Assembly: GCA_015065885.1 (NCBI GenBank)
Contig: SVPJ01000020.1
Span: forward strand, 1 to 41,442
DNA from: Oscillospiraceae bacterium
GTDB lineage: Bacteria; Bacillota; Clostridia; Oscillospirales; Acutalibacteraceae
Length of the DNA stretch: 41,442 nt
Direction: 5' to 3'
The notes beneath the pieces were generated by a model. It was not told the origin of the DNA and searched no databases. It saw only the letters and a list, made by a program, of their open reading frames with translations. Below, in pieces: positions 14,801 to 22,311 of this stretch; the stretch's first letter is position 1, and each line of letters begins with the position of its first letter. Position numbers and translations under genes: made by a program.

Positions 14801-17047
14801 ATGGCTTCAAAGAAGAAAACAACGGTGTCAAAAGCAAGCGAACTGCCGTCCAACGCGCATATTGCGGGCGCGGGCGTGGTGGAACATCAAGCCATCACCG
14901 ATACGTTAAAAGAAAACTATATGCCCTATGCGATGAGTGTCATTATGTCCCGCGCGATCCCCGAGATCGACGGTTTCAAACCCTCTCACCGCAAGTTGCT
15001 GTATACGATGTATAAGATGGGGCTTTTGAACGGCGGCTTGGTCAAGTCCGCGAACATCGCGGGTCAGACCATGCGGCTCAATCCCCACGGTGACGCCGCC
15101 ATTTACGATACGATGGTGCGTCTCTCCCGCGGTAACGAAGCGTTGCTGCACCCGTACGTGGAATCCAAGGGTAACTTCGGTAAGGCGTATTCCTCGGATA
15201 TCGAGTGCGCCGCCTCCCGTTATACCGAAGCGAAACTGGCACCCATCGCGGCGGAACTGTTCCGTGATATCGACAAAGAAACGGTGGATTTCGTCGATAA
15301 CTACGACGCGACGATGAAAGAGCCGTCGCTCTTGCCCGTGACGTTTCCGTCGATCTTGGTGAACAACAACCTCGGTATTGCGGTCGGTATGGCGAGCAAC
15401 ATCTGCTCGTTCAATCTTTCGGAGGTGTGCGACACCGCCATCGCGTTGCTCAAAGATAAGGAGCACGACATTCTCTCCACCCTGCAAGCACCCGATTTCC
15501 CCAGCGGCGGCAGGCTGATCTACCGCCGCGAAGACCTCGAGAAGATCTACGAAACGGGTCGCGGCAGTGTGAAGGTGCGTGCTGTATACACCTATGACAA
15601 AGCGAACAACTGCATTGACGTGACCGAGATCCCCTATTCCACCACGGTGGAAGCGATCGTCGGAAAGGTGACCGAATTGGTCAAAGCGGGCAAATTGCGG
15701 GAGATCAACGATATCCGTAACGAGACCGACTTGAAAGGTCTCAAGATCACCATCGACTTGAAACGCGGCACCGATCCGGACAAGTTGATGAACAAACTGT
15801 ACGCCGCGACCCCCTTGGAGGACTCCTTCGGTTGTAACTTCAACGTGCTGATCGCGGGTGTGCCGCAGGTGCTCGGCGTACGTGCGCTGTTTGAAGAGTG
15901 GACTGCCTACCGTATGGAATGCGTCCGCCGTCGCGTGGCGTTCGATCTGAGCAAAGCCAAAGAGAAACTGCACTTGCTGAAAGGCTTGCAGAAGATCCTT
16001 TTGGATATCGACAAAGCCATCCGCATCGTGCGGGAGACGGAAGAAGAAGCGGAAGTCGTGCCCAACCTGATGATCGGCTTCGGCATCGACGAGATCCAGG
16101 CGGAATACGTGGCGGAGATCAAACTGCGCCATTTGAACCGTGAATACATCTTGAAGCGGCTCGACGAGGTGGAGCGTCTGGAAGCGGAAATTGCCGATCT
16201 GGAAGAAACGCTCGGCTCGGCTCGCCGCGTAAAGGCGATCATCATCGACGAGCTGCGCACCGTTGCGAAAAAGCACGGCCAGCCTCGCCGTACGCAGTTG
16301 ATCTATGCCACCGACCTTGCGGAAGAGGCGGAAGAGGAAGAAGTGGCAGTGCCCGAATATCCGTGCACGCTGTTCTTCACCGCGGGCGGTTACTTCAAGA
16401 AGATCACCCCGCAATCCTTGCGTATGAGCAGTGAGCATAAGTTCAAGGAAGGCGACAGTATGGCGCAGACGGCGGAGAGCAACAACCGTCAGGAGTTGCT
16501 TTTCTTCGGCGATAAGTGTTCGGTATATAAGAGCCGTGCGTCGGAATTCGGCGATACCAAAGCCAGCGCACTCGGCGACTTCGTGGCTTCGAAACTCGGG
16601 TTTGAAGACGGAGAGAATGCCCGCTATATGGCGGTGACCGACGATTACACGGGGTATATGCTGTTCTTCTTCGAAAACGGTAAACTCGCCAAAGTGGATA
16701 TGAGCGCCTACGCCACCAAAACCAACCGCCGCCGCTTGGTCGGTGCGTATTCCGATAAATCTCCTGTGGTGGCGATGATGTATATCCGCGAAGACGCGGA
16801 ATTCCTCTTGGAATCTACGTCGGGTCGCCGTTTGGTGGTGAACACCGCCGCCGTGTCCTCGAAGAGTTCGCGTACCACCATCGGCGTGCAGGTGATGACC
16901 TTGAAGGGTGTGCACCGCGTGAAGAGCGTTACGCCGTTTGACGCGGCTTCCGTCGCGAAAGCGGCGCGGTATCGCACGAAATCCCTCCCTGCGGCAGGCG
17001 CTCTGCCCGCCGCTGAGGACTTCGGTGAACAACTGACGCTCGAATAA
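14801..17047 (+). CDS. type IIA DNA topoisomerase subunit A, ParC/GyrA-like
   Basis: 748 residues. The breakage-reunion domain starts with YMPYAMSVIMSRAIPEIDG, the catalytic tyrosine is Tyr141 (AASRYTEAKL), and the drug-pocket helix reads NPHGDAAIYD at 94-103. The residue equal to GyrA Ser83 is Ala99, while the aspartate equal to Asp87 is kept (Asp103). The tower domain includes a long coiled stretch around 410-490. The C-terminal third has beta-pinwheel-like repeats but no canonical GyrA box (QRRGGKG), which favours topoisomerase IV over gyrase. The ATG at 14801 follows GGAGGG; the open frame begins earlier at a TTG inside the upstream gene. Confidence 0.88.
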   Translation: MASKKKTTVSKASELPSNAHIAGAGVVEHQAITDTLKENYMPYAMSVIMSRAIPEIDGFKPSHRKLLYTMYKMGLLNGGLVKSANIAGQTMRLNPHGDAAIYDTMVRLSRGNEALLHPYVESKGNFGKAYSSDIECAASRYTEAKLAPIAAELFRDIDKETVDFVDNYDATMKEPSLLPVTFPSILVNNNLGIAVGMASNICSFNLSEVCDTAIALLKDKEHDILSTLQAPDFPSGGRLIYRREDLEKIYETGRGSVKVRAVYTYDKANNCIDVTEIPYSTTVEAIVGKVTELVKAGKLREINDIRNETDLKGLKITIDLKRGTDPDKLMNKLYAATPLEDSFGCNFNVLIAGVPQVLGVRALFEEWTAYRMECVRRRVAFDLSKAKEKLHLLKGLQKILLDIDKAIRIVRETEEEAEVVPNLMIGFGIDEIQAEYVAEIKLRHLNREYILKRLDEVERLEAEIADLEETLGSARRVKAIIIDELRTVAKKHGQPRRTQLIYATDLAEEAEEEEVAVPEYPCTLFFTAGGYFKKITPQSLRMSSEHKFKEGDSMAQTAESNNRQELLFFGDKCSVYKSRASEFGDTKASALGDFVASKLGFEDGENARYMAVTDDYTGYMLFFFENGKLAKVDMSAYATKTNRRRLVGAYSDKSPVVAMMYIREDAEFLLESTSGRRLVVNTAAVSSKSSRTTIGVQVMTLKGVHRVKSVTPFDAASVAKAARYRTKSLPAAGALPAAEDFGEQLTLE

Positions 17048-17065
17048 TGCGAAAAGCCACCCACA

Positions 17066-17344
17066 TTAGGGTGAGCATTTAAACTCGAACCCGCCGCGAA
17101 GCGGGGTATTTCGGTGCTTTTTGCTTCACTCGTGCTCGCAAGGCGCGAGCATTTCTTCGCCCGACTGAAGCAAAAACCCCTCAAAATCTCCTCGCTTTGC
17201 GGTCGCAGATTTTTGAAAGAGCGGATTTTCGCTCAACCGAGGCGAAAACGCAGCCAATACTGCCGTATTGGCGAGTATTTTAACGCAGGGTGAGCGAAAA
17301 TCCGCCTTCCAAAAACGGAGTTCGGGTTTGAATGCTCACCCTAA
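17066..17344. mobile_element. MITE-like element with terminal inverted repeats
   Basis: The 279-bp stretch begins TTAGGGTGAGCATT and ends AATGCTCACCCTAA. The inverted ends match over about 27 bases with roughly four mismatches. Inside are nested inverted repeats: CCCGC/GCGGG near 17090, TTTTTGCTTCA paired with TGAAGCAAAAA, AAAATCT with AGATTTT, GCGGATTTTCGCTCA with its complement near the right end, and CCAATAC/GTATTGG in the middle. It has no open frame for a transposase. If the element proper starts at GGGTGAGC, a TA flanks each end, as in IS630/Tc1-type insertions. It directly follows the topoisomerase A gene, which has no other visible terminator. Confidence 0.6.
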
Positions 17345-17572
17345 GGCGGGGGTATAGGGATAAAAATGGGGAGAATGCACTCTTGTGGGCGCATTCTCTC
17401 CTTGTGTTTTGTGAATGTTTATGCCGCTTAGAAAGGGGCTGTGACCGGCATGACGGAAGAACTCATCCACAAAAGCATGCCGTTTTTGGTGATCCAACGT
17501 GACAAACGTCACACCGTCGTTTGAGGCGGAGGAATGCCATACCATGCGGTTGCGTGCGATGTCGCGTTTCAT
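17336..17572 (-). CDS. hypothetical small protein, 3' end doubtful
   Basis: 78 codons with a strong AAAGGAG binding site 8 bases before the ATG and only 13 bases after the PAP2 gene. The first 55 residues (MKRDIARNRMVWHSSASNDG and following) look protein-like; no family was recognised. The reading frame runs through the terminator hairpin at 17362-17398 and reaches a stop only inside the inverted repeat of the MITE-like element. Either the original stop was lost when the element inserted, or this is not a gene. Confidence 0.35.
   Translation of the reverse strand: MKRDIARNRMVWHSSASNDGVTFVTLDHQKRHAFVDEFFRHAGHSPFLSGINIHKTQGENAPTRVHSPHFYPYTPALG
17362..17398 (-). terminator. probable terminator of the envelope operon
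   Basis: Minus-strand stem GAGAATGC/GCATTCTC is followed by CCCATTTTTA. It lies inside the 3' half of the doubtful ORF at 17336-17572. Confidence 0.5.
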
Positions 17573-17585
17573 GCCAACCGCTCCT

Positions 17586-18074
17586 TTACAGTATCCAATA
17601 GCCGAGTATACCGGACAAAATACCGATCAAAGCACCCACGGTGACGTCCCATTCATCGTGTACGCCGCCAAGCACGCGGGTGATACACAAGAGGACACCC
17701 GCTACCGCCAACAACACACCGAGCGGCGGTATCAGCCACCATACGGTAACAGCGATCACCCAGACCGAAAACGCGTGACGGCTGGGCATGGCACGGCCTT
17801 GGGTGTCTTTTTTTATCAGCGGGTCGATATCCAACCGTTCATACGGACGCGGACGGTCGATCAGCCGTCTTGTCAGTGACACCAGTGTAAGCGACGAAGC
17901 CGGCACCCACAGCGCCTGCCACGGCACCAACCCCGATATCCGCCAAATAAACGCGATCACGGCAGGATAGCACACATAGATCACGGCGGTCAGCACGCGG
18001 TCAATACGCGGTATCCACGCGGCGCGTTTTCCGCGAAACGGCGCACTGATACGCCGATACCGTTCACTCGTCAC
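17586..18074 (-). CDS. PAP2 family lipid phosphatase
   Basis: 162 residues, four or five membrane segments. The three PAP2 motifs are present: RRLIDRPRPYE, MPSRHAFS and TRVLGGVHDEWDV, giving the catalytic histidines in PSRH and GVH. Such enzymes remove phosphate from prenyl diphosphates or phosphatidate-type lipids at the membrane. The start is a GTG with GGAGG 8 bases upstream. It sits downstream of the methyltransferase and LtaS-like genes, consistent with an envelope-lipid role, for example recycling of undecaprenyl diphosphate or of lipoteichoic acid by-products. Confidence 0.88.
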   Translation of the reverse strand: MTSERYRRISAPFRGKRAAWIPRIDRVLTAVIYVCYPAVIAFIWRISGLVPWQALWVPASSLTLVSLTRRLIDRPRPYERLDIDPLIKKDTQGRAMPSRHAFSVWVIAVTVWWLIPPLGVLLAVAGVLLCITRVLGGVHDEWDVTVGALIGILSGILGYWIL

Positions 18075-18098
18075 AGCGTGTGCCTCCTTTCCCCGTCT

Positions 18099-18860
18099 TC
18101 ACAGCGGTTTTTGCGCCCGCGTGGCAATGAACGTGGGGACGTTATGCTCGTGAAACGCCCCTGCACCGTTGGTGTCTTCGTACAGATCGATCAACACGAA
18201 ACCTGCCCGCAACTGACCGCCCAACTGTTCTTCCAACGTGTGGGAAAACTGCAGACCCATATCCTGCTCTTCGCAATACGCACGCTGTTGCGCGTTGGTC
18301 AGCGGGTCAAACGGCAGGATGTTTTTAAGACTCCCTTCATTCTCGAGATCAAACGCCCAGTATATGCCTGTATCTAAACCGCACAACAAAACACCGCCCG
18401 GTTTCAGCACGCGGAAACACTCGCGAAAAATGGGCTCCACCTTTTGTACGTAGTGATTGGAAACGGGATGTACGATCATATCAAACGTACCATCGGAAAA
18501 CGGCAGCGGTGCAGTCATATCACCCGCGATCACCGTTATGTCGTATCCTTCACGTTGGGCGACCGCACGCTCTGCCGCCAGTTGTACCTCGGAAATATCC
18601 AGCACGGTACACCGCGCACCGCAGGCAGTCAAAAGCGGCATCTGCTGACCGCCGCCCGCCGCCAGTCCCAACACGGACTTCCCCCGCACGTCGCCGATCC
18701 ACGCCTTCGGAATCGTTCTCACGGGAGTCAGTTTCATTGCATATTCGCCCTGCTGTGCGGCGACATATTCCTCGTGCGTGATCGGTCGTGCCCACGCCAG
18801 ACCGTATTGGGTGATCCACCGCTCAATACACTCTTTGTTTTTCTGTGTATAGTTGCTCAT
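18099..18860 (-). CDS. class I SAM-dependent methyltransferase
   Basis: 253 residues. Motif I is VLGLAAGGGQQMPLL, followed by CTVLDISEVQL (acidic end of strand 2), AGDMTAPLPFSDGTFDMI and FRVLKPGGVLL, a standard class I methyltransferase layout. The substrate is unknown. The ATG overlaps the stop codon of the LtaS-like gene (TAATG), so translation is coupled. Placement between a sulfatase-type polymerase and a lipid phosphatase hints at an envelope or small-molecule target but does not prove it. Confidence 0.85.
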   Translation of the reverse strand: MSNYTQKNKECIERWITQYGLAWARPITHEEYVAAQQGEYAMKLTPVRTIPKAWIGDVRGKSVLGLAAGGGQQMPLLTACGARCTVLDISEVQLAAERAVAQREGYDITVIAGDMTAPLPFSDGTFDMIVHPVSNHYVQKVEPIFRECFRVLKPGGVLLCGLDTGIYWAFDLENEGSLKNILPFDPLTNAQQRAYCEEQDMGLQFSHTLEEQLGGQLRAGFVLIDLYEDTNGAGAFHEHNVPTFIATRAQKPL

Positions 18861-20839
18861 TACGGTTTCCTCCGAAAAACATGGCGGTAATAATCCTCTT
18901 CCAGAATCTTTGCCGCGATCTTAAAGCGGTTGTTCACCCGCGCTTTCATCTCCGTGCAATAGCGCTGTGCCGCATCGTCGGTCGCGAAGCGCCCCGCTGC
19001 CGTCACGGTAAATTCATCGGTGTTCGCGTTGTAACGGCCACAGTCGGTCACGAACGAGCCGTTATCGAAGATCACCAATCCCTCTGCCGTCGAGAGCATA
19101 TCCTGTCCCGAAAGCAGACGGGAATCGTATTCGAAGCCGAAGAGATTGAGCAACGTCGGCAAAATGTCGGCGGAATAACACACCTTTTCCACCGCGGGCG
19201 GGTTTTTCGTGCCCGCACAATACAGCAAAAAGCAACTTTCGTACAGTTCGAACGCGGTGTCCACGGGATGACCGAGCAATTCCTCCCACATGGTATACCG
19301 TCCGCCCGTTTCCTGTTCCAACCCATAAGGATAGTGGTCGGGGGTGACGGCGATCACCGTCTTGTCCGCCACCCCTGCGGCGGTCAGTTGTGCGAGCAGA
19401 TGTTCCATCGCGCGGTCCAGTTCGATATTACACGCATAGTATGCCTTCAAGGTATCACTGCAATTCAAGTGTTCCACCAACGCCCAGTTTTTCTCCACCA
19501 TCGCGTTGGTCTCACGGTCGTAATCCAAATGCCCGCTCACCGTCATATAATACGCGTGAAACGGTTCGTCCGCTTTGAGGTAATCGGGAATGGAGCCCGC
19601 CACCATCTCAAGGTCGGATTGCGGCCACACGTTTTGCACGTACGCCTCTACCCCGCTGCCCATACCTTTGTAAACGTATCCCATATTGGGATGGGACAGG
19701 TCACGGTGATAGTAAGAATGGCTGTTGTTGTGATACGCCGCGACGTTTCGGACACCGTTTTGACGGAACATGTTGCCGAGCGCATACGGCATATAGTTGT
19801 CGTGCGATTCGTAAAAACTCCACACCCCCGCTTTCGGGATCAGACCCGTGCAGGCGGTGTACTCACCGTCCGAGGTGGAAACACCCCAAATGGGGGTGTA
19901 AAAGTTTTGGAAATCAAACCCTTCCTCCCGCATTTTGTACAATGTGGGGGTCAACACGGGGTCGATCGCGTACGGCGAAAACCCTTCCGCCACCACATAG
20001 ACGAGGTTATACCCTTCGTACATGCCCGTATACGCGTTCTTTTCGGTGGGTTGCTTTTGAGCGAAATAGGTATGCATCGCACGAAGCGTTTCGTCTGTTT
20101 CCGACTCCGCCAGTGCCGCAAAGTCGATATCCGACACGTTCGCGTCTGCTGTCGGCACGGCGGCGGTGGGCACCTCATCTTCAAGTTCCAGTTTTTGTTC
20201 CGCACCCAATACGTTGTAATATACGTCCAACACTTCGGTGCGTAAGAGTCCGAATTCTCCCACCGCGTCGTTCGGGTCAAAGAGACCCGCCTGCGCCGCC
20301 GCGACCTGCGGCATCCGGGTGATGGCAAGCGGCAGCACCGCCTGCACCGCAAGCACGGCGCCGAAGCGCAAAACACGGTGACGCAAGGGGTACGCTGGGC
20401 GGGACAGCCGCCCCGCAAACACGAAATACAACACCATCGGCAATGCCAGTGCCAGCAAGATCAAAACGGAATTGAAAATGGTCGCCCATACGTTGCGCGC
20501 CATATCCCCCGACAGCACCTGCGTAACACCGCCCGACGTCAAAGAATAGACGATAAGATACTTATTGAAAAAGCGGAAATACACCGCTTGCGTGGTATAC
20601 AGCACGAACAGAAACGCCACCGTTACCCCTTCCGCCACACGGCGCGCACGCGGGGAAAACAGAGAGCAAAACGCCGCGAGCAGCGCACCGCTGAGCAAAG
20701 AGTACAGCGGCATAAACAAAAGTCCGCTGTCAAAAAAGACGGGACACGTCAGCCCGCGCAACACCAGTTCCATATACAGAATAATGGCAACGAACACCGC
20801 CGCCACGGGAACACGGCGGAATTTGGCTGATATACTCAA
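18860..20839 (-). CDS. LtaS-like membrane sulfatase / phosphoglycerol transferase
   Basis: About 659 residues. The N-terminal ~180 residues form around five membrane helices, followed by an extracytoplasmic sulfatase-fold domain. The probable nucleophile threonine lies in GVSTSDGEYTACTG; further metal ligands are suggested by SGHLDYDRE and TPDHYPYG. In lipoteichoic acid synthases this domain moves glycerol phosphate from phosphatidylglycerol to the growing polymer. Members may also modify other glycans. The start is ambiguous: the open frame begins with GTG at 20851, but AAGGAG overlaps it. The TTG at 20839 has AAGGAG about 10 bases upstream and is preferred. An extended -10 promoter precedes it. 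Confidence 0.85.
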   Translation of the reverse strand: MSISAKFRRVPVAAVFVAIILYMELVLRGLTCPVFFDSGLLFMPLYSLLSGALLAAFCSLFSPRARRVAEGVTVAFLFVLYTTQAVYFRFFNKYLIVYSLTSGGVTQVLSGDMARNVWATIFNSVLILLALALPMVLYFVFAGRLSRPAYPLRHRVLRFGAVLAVQAVLPLAITRMPQVAAAQAGLFDPNDAVGEFGLLRTEVLDVYYNVLGAEQKLELEDEVPTAAVPTADANVSDIDFAALAESETDETLRAMHTYFAQKQPTEKNAYTGMYEGYNLVYVVAEGFSPYAIDPVLTPTLYKMREEGFDFQNFYTPIWGVSTSDGEYTACTGLIPKAGVWSFYESHDNYMPYALGNMFRQNGVRNVAAYHNNSHSYYHRDLSHPNMGYVYKGMGSGVEAYVQNVWPQSDLEMVAGSIPDYLKADEPFHAYYMTVSGHLDYDRETNAMVEKNWALVEHLNCSDTLKAYYACNIELDRAMEHLLAQLTAAGVADKTVIAVTPDHYPYGLEQETGGRYTMWEELLGHPVDTAFELYESCFLLYCAGTKNPPAVEKVCYSADILPTLLNLFGFEYDSRLLSGQDMLSTAEGLVIFDNGSFVTDCGRYNANTDEFTVTAAGRFATDDAAQRYCTEMKARVNNRFKIAAKILEEDYYRHVFRRKP

Positions 20840-20875
20840 AGGACGACTCACTCCTTACGTGACAATGATAGTAAT

Positions 20876-20884
20876 ATTGTAGCA
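20876..20884 (-). promoter_or_regulatory. extended -10 promoter of the LtaS-like operon
   Basis: Minus-strand TGCTACAAT (20876-20884) is an extended -10 element. No good -35 box is visible. Confidence 0.45.
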
Positions 20885-20915
20885 CATATTGCAGAAAAAT
20901 GCTACCGCTTTTCGC

Positions 20916-20953
20916 AAAAAAAGTGCGTGTCCTGTGAGGACACGCACTTTTTT
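20916..20953. terminator. strong bidirectional terminator
   Basis: Stem GTGCGTGTCC (20923-20932) with GGACACGCAC (20938-20947), with A-runs on the left and six T on the right. It ends the PHP metallohydrolase transcript on the minus strand. Confidence 0.85.
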
Positions 20954-22310
20954 ACAGTCCAAAAAATTCGCGTTGCAGGTCGGCAACTTTTTGTTCGTAC
21001 TGCTCGATGCAGGGTTGCAACGCCGTATCGCCCAGCACGTATTCGCAGAGCATGCTGCCCGCCGTCGCGCACAGCGCATCGTGAAGCGGGAAGTAGTTGC
21101 GGAGCAGGAAGTGGGTATACCGCACCTTCCGGAATTCGCCGTGTACCCGCACGCTTTCACCCAAGACGTTCTCTACTGCCACACTGTTGCCCGCGCACAC
21201 CGCCGCCACAACGTCGCGATCGGGCGCACAGAAAACAACGGTGGAAAGTTGTGCAAAATACGGGTCACTGCCGAGCACCGCGTGGGTGTCGGACGAGCCG
21301 ACCACCGGCAAGTTCACACCTTCGGCACGCATTTGATGATACATTGCCACCTGCAAGTGATTGCCTTCCGCAGAGCATCCGCCCACCACTTCAAACGCAT
21401 CGCACAAGCGGTGCTTCAAAATGGCGAGTGCGGCTTTTGCTCCCACGTGGTGACGGGTACCCAGCCGCCAGCACGGATGCGGGAATATGGCGAGACCGCC
21501 GCTGTTCTTTATTTCTTCATATACCACAACGCGGTGCAACCAGAAGGTCTCGTCCACGCCGTCGGGCACCGCTACCGTGCCGCGCAGTGCTTCCACTCTT
21601 GTCGCAATTTCGCCGGCATTGTTGAAGTAGCGGTCGTTCACACTGTAGCGGCTGCCAATGTTCACCATGTGGATCTCACCAACGTAACCGTCGTGCACCT
21701 CTTCACCCACAAGCAACTGCAACCCCTTCACGAAGCTCAGTTGCTCACGCGCTTCGGCATCCGCGTTGTACACGTGATGGTCAGTCACCGCCGCAAAGTC
21801 GTACCCCACCTCACGGCAACGCGCCGCCACCAGTGCGGGAGTGTGTATGCCGTCGGAGACATCGGTGTGCATATGCAGGTCACCGCGCAATGGCAAAGTG
21901 CCGTAGAGTTCACGCCCCAACGAGAACACTTCGAGATCCACGCCTGCACGCGGGTAATGGATGCGCGAGCGCCAGTACCGCTCACCGTACGCTTTGTACA
22001 TCGGGTTTTGGTACGGCTCGTATTCCGCCGTGCTCACGTGAATGGTCCATTCTTGCTCGCCTCCGAAAAAGTAGGTGACATGCAGTTTGCCGTCCACGGG
22101 ATGCAGGTGCTGTACCGTACGATACCGTTCATACCCGAGCAACGTACGCTCCCCCATCGGCACATCTTGTTCGTCCCGCGGGGTAACAGTAACGTCGTAG
22201 GTCAACTCGTCAATAAAACGGAAACAGCCGTCCGCACTTGTGATCACCACAGTACTCTCTTTATCTGCCGGCACGACCGACGGAGAAACGCGAAACAACG
22301 GTGTACTCAT
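20952..22310 (-). CDS. PHP-domain metallohydrolase (CehA/McbA-like)
   Basis: 452 residues. The metal site of the PHP superfamily shows as RGDLHMHTDVSDG and AVTDHHVYN, later IFPHPCW and SSDTHAV. The N-terminal ~150 residues form a beta-rich domain without a clear name. Related proteins are phosphoesterases acting on small substrates. The ATG at 22310 follows GGAGGAG; it is one base after the stop of the glycosidase gene, so the two are co-translated. The open frame continues upstream into that gene but this is overlap only. The pairing with a GHL6-type glycosidase suggests a shared catabolic role. Confidence 0.85.
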   Translation of the reverse strand: MSTPLFRVSPSVVPADKESTVVITSADGCFRFIDELTYDVTVTPRDEQDVPMGERTLLGYERYRTVQHLHPVDGKLHVTYFFGGEQEWTIHVSTAEYEPYQNPMYKAYGERYWRSRIHYPRAGVDLEVFSLGRELYGTLPLRGDLHMHTDVSDGIHTPALVAARCREVGYDFAAVTDHHVYNADAEAREQLSFVKGLQLLVGEEVHDGYVGEIHMVNIGSRYSVNDRYFNNAGEIATRVEALRGTVAVPDGVDETFWLHRVVVYEEIKNSGGLAIFPHPCWRLGTRHHVGAKAALAILKHRLCDAFEVVGGCSAEGNHLQVAMYHQMRAEGVNLPVVGSSDTHAVLGSDPYFAQLSTVVFCAPDRDVVAAVCAGNSVAVENVLGESVRVHGEFRKVRYTHFLLRNYFPLHDALCATAGSMLCEYVLGDTALQPCIEQYEQKVADLQREFFGL

Positions 22311-22311
22311 C

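Noticed and set aside
14906-17032. 708-codon minus-strand frame opposite the topoisomerase A gene
   Set aside because: A mirror frame caused by codon bias; translation is rich in His/Arg with no recognisable domain, while the plus strand encodes a conserved protein.
17066-17344. CRISPR array or tandem repeat
   Set aside because: The repeats are inverted and nested, not direct with spacers.
18845-20245. 466-codon plus-strand frame opposite the LtaS-like gene
   Set aside because: Shadow frame; the minus strand shows sulfatase motifs and membrane helices.
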